Shown piece after piece: positions 1-9,080 of a stretch of 64,000 nt of DNA. Position numbers and translations under genes: made by a program. Below the pieces are notes generated by a model. That model had not been told where the DNA came from, did no database searches, and saw nothing but the letters and a program-made list of their open reading frames with translations. The stretch is from an uncultured Akkermansia sp. (lineage in GTDB: Bacteria > Verrucomicrobiota > Verrucomicrobiia > Verrucomicrobiales > Akkermansiaceae), in contig CASFPZ010000005.1 of the NCBI GenBank assembly GCA_949296365.1, positions 45,739 to 109,738 of the forward strand, given 5' to 3'. Within the stretch, counting starts at the first letter, position 1; each line of letters begins with the position of its first letter.

Positions 1-595
1 GTTGACGTGCGATACATTCTTGATATGAAATGGTATCAAAACGTTTGGCGTTTTCGACCTTTTTGGGGTCAGCATCGTAAACGCCATCTACAGAAGTTGC
101 TTTCATAACGATATCGGCGTTGATTTCGCTGGCGCGAAGCGCGGCAGTAGTATCAGTAGAGAAGAATGGGTTACCGGTGCCGGCGGCAAAGATAACGATT
201 TTCCCTTGAGAAAGTTCTTCTTTGGCCTTGAGCCTGATAAATGGTTCTGCAACATTTTTCATTTCAATAGCAGATTGCACGACACAGGGAACACCACAGC
301 GAGCGATAGCGCTTTGCAAGGCAAGAGCATTCATAACAGTAGCCAACATACCTACGTAATCAGCAGTGGCTCGATCCATGCCTCGCACGCTAGCTTTAGC
401 GCCGCGCCAGAAATTGCCACCACCAATAACTAGGGCTAGTTCGATTGAGGCGGTATGGTACGCATCGGCGATTTCCTGAGCGATACGGGCTACAATTTCC
501 GGGGAAATGTTGTCCATACTTCCGGGGCTACGTAGAGCTTCCCCACTAAGTTTGAGGAGGATTCTTTTATAAGGTGAAGGTACAGGAGTAGTCAT
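1..595 (-). CDS. pyrH: UMP kinase (uridylate kinase), 3' end cut by window edge
   Basis: Phosphorylates UMP to UDP in pyrimidine nucleotide synthesis; cytosolic hexamer of the amino acid kinase fold. The reverse strand from ATG 595-593 reads open to base 1. It begins MTTPVPSPYKRILLKLSGEAL, with the KLSGEAL nucleotide-binding motif typical of PyrH, then GGGNFWRG (phosphate-binding glycine loop) and TGNPFFSTDTTAALRA (the conserved TGNPFxTTDTAA segment). About 198 codons are visible out of the usual 235-245, so only the C-terminus is missing. It lies about 100 bp downstream of the mscS gene on the same strand. Family identity is clear from the motifs; the missing end cannot be judged. Confidence 0.95.
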   Translation of the reverse strand, partial: MTTPVPSPYKRILLKLSGEALRSPGSMDNISPEIVARIAQEIADAYHTASIELALVIGGGNFWRGAKASVRGMDRATADYVGMLATVMNALALQSAIARCGVPCVVQSAIEMKNVAEPFIRLKAKEELSQGKIVIFAAGTGNPFFSTDTTAALRASEINADIVMKATSVDGVYDADPKKVENAKRFDTISYQECIARQ

Positions 596-694
596 CAGTG
601 TTACTGTTCACAAGTGAGCATGGAATTTTATTGTGGGAATGGAAAGACAAAATAGTTGAGAAGCCCAAATTTCAGCTTAATAGTTTCTTAAAGT

Positions 695-1645
695 TCATGA
701 TTTTACGGGAGAGTCAGATTGTGATTCATTTTTGGAAGTAATCGGAATTGATCCATTGCGAGCGTCGACGCTGACGATGGGGTAGGGAATTGAAATGCCG
801 ACTTGATCGAATTCTTTCTTAATTTGTTTAGCCAAGTCGAGGCGCAACTGAACATAATCATCGCATTGACACCAGGCGCCGATGATAAAACCAATGCCGG
901 AATCCTGAAAACCATCGAAAAGGATGGATGGTGCTGGCGAGTCCAGGCAAAGCGGATGTTCTTTTAGTATTTTATTTACCACGGATAAGACGGTATCTAG
1001 ATCACTATCATAATCTACAGAGATGCTGATATCACATCGGCGAGTTTCGAACCGCGTGGCGTTGCTGACTGGGTTTTTAATAATTAATTCATTAGGGATG
1101 CGGACCATGGTGTTGTCAGGAAGTCTCAATTGGACGGCCATGAGATTAATGGCATCGACAGTGCCACGGACTCCTTCGATTTCGATGATATCACCAATGT
1201 TGATTTGGCGTTCTCCTACGAGGAAGAGACCGCTAATGATATTAGATAATGATGTTTGAGAGGCAAAACCGACGGCAACACCAATGATACTAGCTGCACC
1301 TAACAAGGTGATGATATCGAACCCTAAAAGAGCGAAGGTTTCTACTACAATAATGCTCCAGCCAGTTAATTTAATGAGTTTAATTAATAAAGCCGCAGCT
1401 GGTTGGGCCATGTGTTTGTGAAAAATAGGCACAAGGATGCGGCATAGCACAATGAGGACAATTGAAGAGACAAGTAACCAGATACTGGCGTGGATGACTG
1501 ACACGACAATGGTATGTATATCTAGAGAGGCCCACCATTTTGGGAGGTCTATTATTTGATTGAATGAGTGGATAGATTCAGTTGGTGGCACAGGAGCCGT
1601 CGGTGTAGTAGAAGATGTTGTTTCAACAGAGGCAATGACTATCAT
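695..1645 (-). CDS. mscS: MscS-family small-conductance mechanosensitive channel
   Basis: Inner-membrane channel that releases solutes on hypo-osmotic shock. The 316-residue protein has a Thr/Pro-rich N-terminal segment, hydrophobic helices around residues 48-70 and 85-105, and the Gly/Ala-rich pore helix (GAASIIGVAVGFASQTSLSN) followed by GDIIEIEGVRGTV, the hallmark opening of the MscS beta domain, then the alpha/beta C-terminal vestibule domain. The length matches short MscS proteins (E. coli MscS is 286 residues). No Shine-Dalgarno sequence is visible before the chosen ATG. It is followed on the same strand by pyrH after about 100 bp and is separated from the upstream peroxiredoxin gene by a terminator-like hairpin. 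The exact subfamily is unknown. Confidence 0.9.
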   Translation of the reverse strand: MIVIASVETTSSTTPTAPVPPTESIHSFNQIIDLPKWWASLDIHTIVVSVIHASIWLLVSSIVLIVLCRILVPIFHKHMAQPAAALLIKLIKLTGWSIIVVETFALLGFDIITLLGAASIIGVAVGFASQTSLSNIISGLFLVGERQINIGDIIEIEGVRGTVDAINLMAVQLRLPDNTMVRIPNELIIKNPVSNATRFETRRCDISISVDYDSDLDTVLSVVNKILKEHPLCLDSPAPSILFDGFQDSGIGFIIGAWCQCDDYVQLRLDLAKQIKKEFDQVGISIPYPIVSVDARNGSIPITSKNESQSDSPVKS

Positions 1646-1691
1646 GATAACTTAGGGGACATGGAGAAACGTTGACGTTACAAAGACTACA

Positions 1692-1730
1692 ATAAAATAT
1701 GGACGGAACCAGGATATTGATTCCGCCCAT
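1692..1730 (-). terminator. Rho-independent terminator after the peroxiredoxin gene
   Basis: On the minus strand ATGGGCGGAA pairs with TTCCGTCCAT (10 bp with one G-U pair) around a 12-nt loop, followed by ATTTTATT. It lies about 70-105 bp beyond the peroxiredoxin stop codon and before mscS, so it should insulate the two genes. The U tract is interrupted, so strength is uncertain. Confidence 0.55.
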
Positions 1731-1798
1731 GAACTGAGATAAAAATATAGCGCCATTATAAGCGATTGCTGCCTATTGAATGAGCAGACAATATCGAC

Positions 1799-2422
1799 TT
1801 ATTCCTTGCCGAGGTATGAGGCAACGCCTTCATGAGACGGCGTCATGGCAACATCTCCAGCGTGCCACCCTAATGGACAAACTTCGCCGTATTGTTCGAC
1901 GTGCTTAAGCGCATCGAGGAGGCGGAGGGTTTCGTCAACTGAGCGCCCAAGTGGCATGTCGTTGACAAGTTGATGGCGAACGATGCCTTCTTTGTCAATA
2001 AGGAAGAGGCCGCGGTAAGCGACCATTTCGCCTTCGACTGTGACGTTGCCTTCTTCATCATAGATTTGTTCACCGGCCAAAACATCGTAATTACCAGCGA
2101 TAGTTTTGTTGATGTCGGCAACGATAGGATAAGTCACACCTTCAATGCCGCCTTGTTTCCGTGGGGTGTTGACCCAGGCCCAATGTGAGAATTCACTGTC
2201 AGTAGAGCAGCCAATGACAACGGCATCACGCTTTTCAAATTCTGACAAAGACTTTTGAAACCCGATTAATTCAGTTGGGCATACGAAGGTAAAATCTTTA
2301 GGATAGAAAAAGAGCACCACATATTTCCCCTTGAACTGAGAAAGAGTGAAATTCTCAACGATGGTTCCGTTGACGACAGCATTAGCACTGAAATCAGGAG
2401 CTTGTTTTCCTACAAGAAGCAT
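1799..2422 (-). CDS. Typical 2-Cys peroxiredoxin (AhpC/Prx1 type)
   Basis: Thiol peroxidase reducing H2O2 and alkyl hydroperoxides in the cytosol. The 207-residue protein carries the peroxidatic cysteine C48 in FYPKDFTFVCPTE and the resolving cysteine C182 in the EVCPLGWHAGD tail, the arrangement of typical 2-Cys peroxiredoxins that form intersubunit disulfides. The full family length is present. No AhpF or thioredoxin reductase gene is adjacent, so the electron donor is not shown here. It is monocistronic between two terminator-like hairpins. A palindromic operator candidate of PerR-like geometry overlaps its promoter, suggesting peroxide-responsive control. It could also be named ahpC or tsaA; I leave the symbol blank because the subgroup cannot be settled by eye. 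Confidence 0.95.
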   Translation of the reverse strand: MLLVGKQAPDFSANAVVNGTIVENFTLSQFKGKYVVLFFYPKDFTFVCPTELIGFQKSLSEFEKRDAVVIGCSTDSEFSHWAWVNTPRKQGGIEGVTYPIVADINKTIAGNYDVLAGEQIYDEEGNVTVEGEMVAYRGLFLIDKEGIVRHQLVNDMPLGRSVDETLRLLDALKHVEQYGEVCPLGWHAGDVAMTPSHEGVASYLGKE

Positions 2423-2453
2423 ATTTTATGTTTTGGGTTAAGGTTGTTAACTG

Positions 2454-2486
2454 TTGGAATAATTCCAAATTTTAAGCTTACGTCAA
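2454..2486 (-). promoter_or_regulatory. Peroxiredoxin promoter with a 7-1-7 palindrome (PerR/Fur-box-like)
   Basis: On the minus strand, TTGACG (2486-2481) could be the -35 element and AATTAT (2464-2459) the -10, with 16 bp between them. The -10 lies inside a perfect inverted repeat TTGGAATAATTCCAA (2454-2468), arms of 7 with one central base. This is the geometry of PerR and Fur boxes, although the bases differ from the B. subtilis consensus. It sits 32-46 bp before the ATG. Binding by a Fur-family repressor is inference. Confidence 0.5.
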
Positions 2487-2617
2487 GTATTATCCGCCGA
2501 TGAATCTGAGTTTGTAAGAATTTTCTGTCTGGGTCTATACTGTTTTTCAAACAATTTTTTGCTATATTGGTTTGTTTCTGGACGATACCAGCAAGGTATA
2601 TGGTGGGAAATGAGGGA

Positions 2618-2660
2618 TTAAAAAAGACTGACTCTGCGGCAAGAGAGCAGAGTCAGTCTT
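2618..2660 (-). terminator. Strong terminator of the nuo operon
   Basis: Perfect 14-bp stem (AAGACTGACTCTGC / GCAGAGTCAGTCTT, arms 2624-2637 and 2647-2660) with a 9-nt loop. Read on the minus strand it is followed by TTTTTT. It begins 24 bp past the nuoN stop codon, so it ends the complex I operon. Confidence 0.9.
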
Positions 2661-2684
2661 GATGATGAGAAAGAAGATAGGGTT

Positions 2685-4097
2685 TTACATTCCCATGAAA
2701 CCCGTAGTGAAAAGCGGCATGATGCCAGCTACGGTTAAGAAGAGCGAGCAGGCAACTAAAACAACAAGCGTAATAGGCGAGATTGAGAGGGATTGGTCGT
2801 CGTCTTGAGGTTTATCCCAGTACATGGAGCGAATCACTTTGAAATAATAATAAAATCCTGCTGCGGCACAGATGACCATGATAGGCAAAAGCCAGGCACG
2901 ATATTGGTCGAGACCGATGACGTGAAGGAACGAATACATTTTAGCCAGGAAGCCAGCAGTCAGAGGCACACCAGCCAACGAGGCAAACATAATCGTAACG
3001 GAGAGAGCCAGGATAGGATTCGTTTTACCCAAGCCGCGAAAGGCAGAGATTTCATCGCTACCGCGCTGAGTACGGACAAGGGCGAGAGCGTAAAAAGCGC
3101 CGAAAGTCATGACCATGTAAATGGCTAAGTAAAGGGCCGCGTTAGGAGCAATCGTTGTGTTCAGAGAAGGTTCGTAAGTTTCATAAGTTACAAAAAAGGG
3201 CAGAATGAATCCAGCTTGAGCTATTGATGAATAACCTAGCAGACGTTTCAGGTTAGTTTGCGGGATGGCGCCTAAGTTGCCGACGAGCAGAGTAGCGGCA
3301 GACATTAGAGCGAGAAGTAAAGCAACTGAGGGAAGGCTGACAAAAGGAACAAGGATGATGCTCAAGAAGGCAAAGCCTGCAACTTTGGAAGCAACAGAGA
3401 GGAAAGCAGTGATGGGTAGGGGAGCTCCCTGATAGACATCTGGTATCCACATTTGCATAGGAACGGCGCCGATTTTAAAGGCAGCGCCGACGATGAGCAG
3501 AGCCATGGCTAATTGAATACCAGGAGCGTTGCCCGCATTGACCGCAGCCTGTACTATTTGACAGTTGATGGCAAATGAACCGGTCATTCCGAAATACCAA
3601 GCTAAACCGAAAACGAGAGTCCCAGTACTAATGGCGCCGAGGATGAGATATTTGATTCCGGCTTCTAGGGAAGCGAGGTTACGGCGGAAATATCCTACGA
3701 GGACATAAGAACTTAGTGTTAGGACTTCTAATGAGACGAACAGAGTAATCAAATCGCTGGCCTTAGTCATGGCAGTAATACCTGCACATGCGACAAGAGG
3801 CAAAATGAAGAGTTCACCTGTACCTTCTTGGGATTTTGTCTCATTGGAAGACAAGTTGATGATGGCTCGGAAGTCAATAGCAAGCAGTAGAGTCAATGCA
3901 GTAGAGATCAAAGCGAGAACTGCAAAGATATTACTGCTGTATAGATTGTGAGAGGTGAAGTAAGGAATAACAGCTAACGAAGTTAGTGCGCCGACTAAGC
4001 CGAATGCCCACTTTGGTATGCGTTTCAGGAACGCATCAACCAGGAAGAGGACGAGGGCGACTCCCACGAGTATGAATTCAGGTATATAGGCTTGCAT
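2685..4097 (-). CDS. nuoN: NADH-quinone oxidoreductase subunit N
   Basis: Antiporter-like proton-pumping membrane subunit of respiratory complex I. The 470-residue protein is a string of about 14 hydrophobic helices with the conserved features of the family: a TM5 glutamate in SLEVLTLSSYVLVGY, a central lysine region in LIVGAAFKIGAVPMQMWIPDVYQGAP, and LKRLLGYSSIAQAGF. It is the last gene of the operon (nuoM is 46 bp upstream) and is followed by a strong terminator. The order L-M-N at the end of a nuo operon is the standard arrangement. No Shine-Dalgarno motif precedes the ATG. Confidence 0.95.
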   Translation of the reverse strand: MQAYIPEFILVGVALVLFLVDAFLKRIPKWAFGLVGALTSLAVIPYFTSHNLYSSNIFAVLALISTALTLLLAIDFRAIINLSSNETKSQEGTGELFILPLVACAGITAMTKASDLITLFVSLEVLTLSSYVLVGYFRRNLASLEAGIKYLILGAISTGTLVFGLAWYFGMTGSFAINCQIVQAAVNAGNAPGIQLAMALLIVGAAFKIGAVPMQMWIPDVYQGAPLPITAFLSVASKVAGFAFLSIILVPFVSLPSVALLLALMSAATLLVGNLGAIPQTNLKRLLGYSSIAQAGFILPFFVTYETYEPSLNTTIAPNAALYLAIYMVMTFGAFYALALVRTQRGSDEISAFRGLGKTNPILALSVTIMFASLAGVPLTAGFLAKMYSFLHVIGLDQYRAWLLPIMVICAAAGFYYYFKVIRSMYWDKPQDDDQSLSISPITLVVLVACSLFLTVAGIMPLFTTGFMGM

Positions 4098-4143
4098 GGA
4101 ATGGAATTATTGGAAGTGATTGCCGTATAGGAAAACAATAGGA

Positions 4144-5583
4144 TTAGTTACCAAAGAAACAGAGGACGATATTGGGAACGAAACCGAAGAGGACAAGGGC
4201 TACAACCAAGAAAACAATAGCGAGGCGATTCCCGCTGGGACAGGAACAACACGCAGCTGTTTCAACTCGTTCACAGGATTTAGAAAGTTCTCCTTGGAAG
4301 ATATCACGGTAAGCGCGTAACATGTAAACAGCGCTGATGACTAAGCCCCAGAGACAGAGGATTGTTGCGATCTGAACACATCCGAAAGATCCCTTGAATC
4401 CGGAAAAGCCAGATACGAATACCATGAATTCACCAGGAAAGTTAGCGAACCCCGGTAACCCAATGGAAGCCATAGCAGCAAGACCAAAAACGAAGGCTAG
4501 TTTGGGAAGTTTACAACCAAGCCCACCGAGAGCACCTAATTCGAGAGTATGGGTTTTAGTTTCGATATATCCACAGAGTAGAAAGAGGAGAGCGATGGAC
4601 AAACCATGGGCGAGCATAAGCAAGGCGGCGCCTTTGACTGCAATTGGATTACTGCCGGAGCTGATAAGAGCAGCAAAAGCCAGGAAGAGATAACCCATAT
4701 GCATGACGGAAGAGTTACCCAACAATAGGTCGAGGCGTTTCTGGTTAACAGTTACATAGCCAACCCATAGGACGTTGCCTACAAGCAAAACGAGCAACCA
4801 GTTGTTCCATGGTTCAAACGCACTAGGAATCAAAGGTTGGAACATAAATAAACCATAAAGGCCAAATTTTTTCAGGACTCCTGCGTGCATCATGGATACC
4901 GGAGTCGGCGCTGAAGCATAAGCTGGGGCTGCCCAGGAGTGGAATGGGAAAAGCGAAACAAGCGTACCGAAACCCAGGATGAGTAAACCGCCGATGAGAC
5001 ATGAGTTCTGGAGTGTTTTACCTGCTTCTACAGATTTGGCGATATCTGAGAAAGAATATCCCAGTTGGTTGCCAAGCAACAAGAGAGCAGACAGAAGAAC
5101 CATAGAGGCAAATCCCAAATACAAAGTAATTCTCCAGGCGGTAGTCCGTTTGTCGCCGCGTCCATACAAACCAATCATGACGAAAGTCGGGATCAGGGCT
5201 AGTTCATGAAACGCGAAAAAGGACATAATGTTGTCGGAGAGGAAAGCGCCGGTTGCACCAGCTGATATGAGCAGAGGTGCAATGTACAAGGAAGGGGCTG
5301 CAGGAACATTTTTAGGAGAAGCAACACCAAAAACTGTACCGAAAGTCACAAGGATCGTTAAAAGGATCATGACTTTAGATAATGGCGCTGCCATGGTCAA
5401 TTGAAGTTCTTCACCCAGGAAATGAGTCCACAAACTTGGGTTGGTGTCGAAAGTGACCAATGCCAGAATGCCCATGAGCAAGGTGAAGATGGCACTTAGG
5501 ACAGCAGTGATTCTGGCCGGAGATTTGCAGATTCCGATTAGCCCGGAAGCAATGAGCGGAACAAGTATGAGCCAAATAAGCAT
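4144..5583 (-). CDS. nuoM: NADH-quinone oxidoreductase subunit M
   Basis: Antiporter-like proton-pumping subunit of complex I; 479 residues, all transmembrane helices. Diagnostic segments are FFAFHELALIPTFVMIGLYG (TM5 glutamate), LFPFHSWAAPAYASAPTPVS and GYLFLAFAAL. The reading frame is open further upstream to 5685, but that extension would overlap the end of nuoL by 82 bp and is Arg/Cys-rich. The ATG at 5583-5581 (MLIWLILVPLIASGLIG) gives the normal hydrophobic N-terminus 20 bp after the nuoL stop, so I chose it. It sits between nuoL and nuoN. Confidence 0.93.
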   Translation of the reverse strand: MLIWLILVPLIASGLIGICKSPARITAVLSAIFTLLMGILALVTFDTNPSLWTHFLGEELQLTMAAPLSKVMILLTILVTFGTVFGVASPKNVPAAPSLYIAPLLISAGATGAFLSDNIMSFFAFHELALIPTFVMIGLYGRGDKRTTAWRITLYLGFASMVLLSALLLLGNQLGYSFSDIAKSVEAGKTLQNSCLIGGLLILGFGTLVSLFPFHSWAAPAYASAPTPVSMMHAGVLKKFGLYGLFMFQPLIPSAFEPWNNWLLVLLVGNVLWVGYVTVNQKRLDLLLGNSSVMHMGYLFLAFAALISSGSNPIAVKGAALLMLAHGLSIALLFLLCGYIETKTHTLELGALGGLGCKLPKLAFVFGLAAMASIGLPGFANFPGEFMVFVSGFSGFKGSFGCVQIATILCLWGLVISAVYMLRAYRDIFQGELSKSCERVETAACCSCPSGNRLAIVFLVVALVLFGFVPNIVLCFFGN

Positions 5584-5603
5584 GGTAGTAAATTGGGTGA
5601 AGG

Positions 5604-7433
5604 TTAACGATAGAAGACGGAAAAGAAGACGATCAATAAAATTCCGGCTCCGAAGAGAACAGAGTATGCAACAATGTTTCCACATTGGAGGTAACGGAGA
5701 AGTCGACCGAGACCAGATGAGATTCTAGCACAGCCTCCAACAATAAGGCCTGAGATGAGATATTGGTCGAAGAAATCAATGAGAGCAGAAATAGAACCTT
5801 GGATATAGTGGATGAGAATCTTGTTGTAGAAATCGTCAATATAGAAACGATTGGCGAAAAGTTTGGAAATGGCATTGCCCGAAGCTTTATCTTGAACAGG
5901 ATTCCCAGAATACATGATAATCCCAATAAGACCTCCGATGATTAGAGCACCTAATGAGGCATAAAATGGCAGTCCAACATGGAGTGGTTCGGCAGCAAAA
6001 GAATTCGAGGGAACGAGTTTATCGGCAATAAATCCGTAACCTGAAACAACAGCTAAGATAGCCAAAATTACTAGTGGAAGCCACATGGTGCAGTTAACTT
6101 CTTTAGCATGTTCAGAACATTTTGCACGAGGTTTCCCACAAAAAACAACCATGAAGAGGCGAGCCATATAGAATGTTGTCAAGAGTGCAACGAATGCGCC
6201 TAACCAGAAGAACAAGGGGTTTTTTTCTAATGCAGCTACCAGGATACTTTCCTTGGAGAAAAAGCCTGAAGTACCAGGGATAGCGATTAGAGCTGCTGTT
6301 CCCATGATAAAACAAAGTGAGGTAAGTTTCATTTTGCCGAGGATTCCGCCCATTTTCCAGATATCCTGTTCATGGTGACAGGAGACGATGATAGCACCTG
6401 CTCCTAAGAAGAGAAGGGCTTTGAACCAGGCGTGAGTATAGAGGTGAAACATAGCTGCTTCTCCAGCGAGAAGACCAACGGCCATGATCATGTACCCCAG
6501 CTGAGATAATGTGGAATAAGCCAGAATTCTTTTGATGTCGTTTTGACGGGTTGCCATCAAAGCAGCCAACAAAGCAGTAATGGCGCCGATGGATACGATG
6601 ACATTGCAGGCAGTGTCGGTGAAAACCTCAGTACCTAACGAGGTCTGAATGCGTACCATCATGTAAACACCTGCTGCTACCATCGTGGCAGCATGCATGA
6701 GCGCCGATACTGGTGTGGGGCCTTCCATTGCATCTGGCAACCAGACGTGTAAAGGAAACTGAGCAGATTTGCCAACGGCACCGCAAAACAGACAAAGAAT
6801 AACAATCGTCAAAAGGCCAGAGTCTAGGGAACTTGACAATTTCATGTCAACAAATGAAAAGGTACCTGCCAAAGCCCAAACGGCAAGAATCCCGATTAAG
6901 AAGCCGAAGTCACCGACTCGGTTGGTGATAAAAGCTTTTTTGGAAGCTTCAGCTGCCGACTTCTTGGTAAAATAGTGCCCAATGAGAAGATAGGAACAGA
7001 ACCCCACCAATTCCCAACAAATGAAGGTCATGGCCAAGTTATTGGCCAAAACAATGCCTGTCATCGAAAACATGAACAGGCTTAACCCAGAATAATAGCG
7101 AGTCTTAGCAGGATCGTCAGCCATGTACCCCCAAGAAAAGAGGTGGACGAGGAAACCAATGCCGGTCACAACGACCATCATGCGAGTTGAAAGAGCATCC
7201 AGAAGAAATCCAAATTCAACATTGAAATGAACATTTTCTGATTGGATTGAGAGCCATGAGAGACCATCAGAGCCCGTTTGACCGAGAAGGCCAATAGAAA
7301 CGACTAGTGTTACAAGAGCACTCAGGGTCGAGGTCAGTGTAGCTATGTTACCATGTTTTTTCAAAAACAGCCAGTTGAAAGCTGCAATTGCTAATGGCAG
7401 GAAAAGTAATAACCAAGCGTATTTCGTATCCAT
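5604..7433 (-). CDS. nuoL: NADH-quinone oxidoreductase subunit L
   Basis: Largest antiporter-like subunit of complex I (609 residues, as in E. coli at 613), including the long lateral helix region toward the C-terminus. Conserved segments include FICWELVGFCSYLLIGHYF, LHVWLPDAMEGPTPVSALMHAATMV and GTSGFFSKESIL. Start MDTKYAWLLLFLPL gives the usual hydrophobic first helix; the gene begins 21 bp downstream of nuoK. It is cotranscribed within the nuo operon. There is no Shine-Dalgarno-like purine tract; the bases before the ATG are pyrimidine-rich, as for most nuo genes here. Confidence 0.95.
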   Translation of the reverse strand: MDTKYAWLLLFLPLAIAAFNWLFLKKHGNIATLTSTLSALVTLVVSIGLLGQTGSDGLSWLSIQSENVHFNVEFGFLLDALSTRMMVVVTGIGFLVHLFSWGYMADDPAKTRYYSGLSLFMFSMTGIVLANNLAMTFICWELVGFCSYLLIGHYFTKKSAAEASKKAFITNRVGDFGFLIGILAVWALAGTFSFVDMKLSSSLDSGLLTIVILCLFCGAVGKSAQFPLHVWLPDAMEGPTPVSALMHAATMVAAGVYMMVRIQTSLGTEVFTDTACNVIVSIGAITALLAALMATRQNDIKRILAYSTLSQLGYMIMAVGLLAGEAAMFHLYTHAWFKALLFLGAGAIIVSCHHEQDIWKMGGILGKMKLTSLCFIMGTAALIAIPGTSGFFSKESILVAALEKNPLFFWLGAFVALLTTFYMARLFMVVFCGKPRAKCSEHAKEVNCTMWLPLVILAILAVVSGYGFIADKLVPSNSFAAEPLHVGLPFYASLGALIIGGLIGIIMYSGNPVQDKASGNAISKLFANRFYIDDFYNKILIHYIQGSISALIDFFDQYLISGLIVGGCARISSGLGRLLRYLQCGNIVAYSVLFGAGILLIVFFSVFYR

Positions 7434-7454
7434 AACAGCGAGAATGTGGAGTTG

Positions 7455-7772
7455 TTAGTCTTTCAACACGGTCATGTCTTTTGTATTAACGGATCGGCGT
7501 GCCTTGTAAAAGGCGATAACGAGAGCTAGACCGATAGCTACTTCAGCCGCAGCTATGGCAACGACAAACAGAGTTAATACCTGAGGATCATAAACAGGAA
7601 GCCCCATGGTACCTTGAGCTCTGGAAAAAGCAGCTAGAGAAATATTAGCAGCGCTAAGCATCATTTCCAGGCACATAAAGATGACGATGATGTCCCGTCG
7701 AATAATGACACCTGCGATTCCGATGGCAAATAATATGCCGGAAAGAATGAGGTAATGAGTGAGAGGAATCAT
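7455..7772 (-). CDS. nuoK: NADH-quinone oxidoreductase subunit K
   Basis: Small three-helix membrane subunit of complex I (105 residues; the family is about 100). The sequence MIPLTHYLILSGILFAIG is followed by MCLEMMLSAANISLAAFS, containing the conserved TM2 glutamate, and VAIAAAEVAIGLALVIAFY, containing the TM3 glutamate. Both are implicated in proton translocation in the family. It lies between nuoJ (36 bp upstream) and nuoL (21 bp downstream). Confidence 0.95.
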   Translation of the reverse strand: MIPLTHYLILSGILFAIGIAGVIIRRDIIVIFMCLEMMLSAANISLAAFSRAQGTMGLPVYDPQVLTLFVVAIAAAEVAIGLALVIAFYKARRSVNTKDMTVLKD

Positions 7773-7808
7773 AATATCAAAACAATTAAATGAGGAATTT
7801 GAGGTTTA

Positions 7809-8441
7809 TTAACGAGACGAGACCTTACGCGAAAGAGCTACAACACCGACAGCAGCAGCTAATAACACCAGACTAACAATCATAATTGTTGCATTGTACT
7901 TAGAAAAAAGTGTGTATCCTAGCAGAGAGGTATCGGGGAATTCTCCTTTTTCTGTAAGTTGGCGCAATTTGGAATTTTCTGGAAATTGTTTAGCAACGGC
8001 TGCAGGATTAATTTCCGGCAAGATGACCTGAGGTGCAGCCTTAGGAGAAGAATTAGCTGAAGTTTGTGCAGTTGCAGGAGGGATAGATGGGATGCTGACT
8101 GCAACATTTGAAACCTGAGCAATTAAGAGTACTGCAACCAAAATCCCCAAAGCAATAGGGAGCGGCCTCCTGTAACTCATTTCTGCCTCTTTGATATTCA
8201 TCATCATAACGATAAAGACGATGAGCACCATAATGGCGCCAGTGTAAACCAAAAGTTGAATGACTCCGAGGAAGTGTGCTCCAAGAATAAACAGGATGGC
8301 GGCAGTGGAGGCGAAAGAGAGCCCCATACAGACCGCTGAGGTGACAGGATTCTTCTTGAAAATAACCAAAAGCCCCATCACGATAGCCAATGCTCCGAAT
8401 ACATAAAAGAGCAGGTTATTGAAAAAAATGTCAAGGTCCAT
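7809..8441 (-). CDS. nuoJ: NADH-quinone oxidoreductase subunit J
   Basis: Membrane subunit of complex I with five predicted helices (210 residues). The conserved region is LGVIQLLVYTGAIMVLIVFIVMM, matching the TM3 pi-bulge helix of NuoJ, followed by MNIKEAEM. Between helix 4 (LGILVAVLLIAQVSNV) and the last helix there is a hydrophilic Pro/Ala/Ser-rich insert of about 60 residues, longer than in E. coli NuoJ (184 residues). Position between nuoI and nuoK supports the call. Confidence 0.93.
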   Translation of the reverse strand: MDLDIFFNNLLFYVFGALAIVMGLLVIFKKNPVTSAVCMGLSFASTAAILFILGAHFLGVIQLLVYTGAIMVLIVFIVMMMNIKEAEMSYRRPLPIALGILVAVLLIAQVSNVAVSIPSIPPATAQTSANSSPKAAPQVILPEINPAAVAKQFPENSKLRQLTEKGEFPDTSLLGYTLFSKYNATIMIVSLVLLAAAVGVVALSRKVSSR

Positions 8442-8486
8442 GTTAATAGAGATGAATTGTTAATACTGAATACTTAAAACAGATTA

Positions 8487-9053
8487 TTATTTATATTGGT
8501 TCCACTTATTAACGAGACCCTTGCGGGTGCCTCCGATTTCATAAAGTTTAGTCTTATCATGAATTGCTTCTTCATGGCTCAATGGAGTCAGCAGGTATTC
8601 GTGAGACAGGAAGATTGCCTGTTCAGGACAGGCTTCTTGACAGAGACCACAATAAATACAGCGGAGCATATCAATTTTAAACTCTTTTGGAGATTTTTCC
8701 ACTTTAGCATGCGGAGAATGAGGATCGATTTCACCTGGGATAACCGTGATTGCTCGAGCTGGGCAAACGAATTCACAAAGTTGACACGATACACAGCGTT
8801 CGCGTCCGTCTTCACCACGAACGAGAGAAGGCATGCCGCGGTAATATTTGGGAAGATTTTTATCCCAGCGATGTTCGGGATATTGCATTGTTACGCCAGT
8901 ACCCGAACCACCGAGCATTTTTTTACCATAAGATTTCCCGGTGAGAGCCAGGATGATGTGTTTCATGGTAATGAGGAGGCCTCCGAATATAGCCTTCAGG
9001 TAGAACCTGTCGGAGATCGAAAGTCGAGGCCGTTTGAGAATCTTGTAAGCCAT
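8487..9053 (-). CDS. nuoI: NADH-quinone oxidoreductase subunit I (2x[4Fe-4S] ferredoxin-type)
   Basis: Peripheral-arm subunit carrying clusters N6a and N6b. Two ferredoxin motifs are visible: CVSCQLCEFVCPARAI and CIYCGLCQEACPEQAI, both with intact CxxCxxCxxxCP. The 188-residue length matches the family (about 180). The N-terminus contains a short amphipathic or hydrophobic helix (AIFGGLLITMKHIILALTGK), as expected for contact with NuoH. It lies between nuoH (27 bp upstream) and nuoJ (45 bp downstream). Confidence 0.95.
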   Translation of the reverse strand: MAYKILKRPRLSISDRFYLKAIFGGLLITMKHIILALTGKSYGKKMLGGSGTGVTMQYPEHRWDKNLPKYYRGMPSLVRGEDGRERCVSCQLCEFVCPARAITVIPGEIDPHSPHAKVEKSPKEFKIDMLRCIYCGLCQEACPEQAIFLSHEYLLTPLSHEEAIHDKTKLYEIGGTRKGLVNKWNQYK

Positions 9054-9080
9054 AGTTGTAGTGATAGAGGGTAGGAAAGT

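Noticed and set aside
5584..5685. Longer N-terminus for nuoM starting at 5685
   Set aside because: It would overlap nuoL, is Arg/Cys-rich and unlike NuoM; ATG 5583 gives a normal start.
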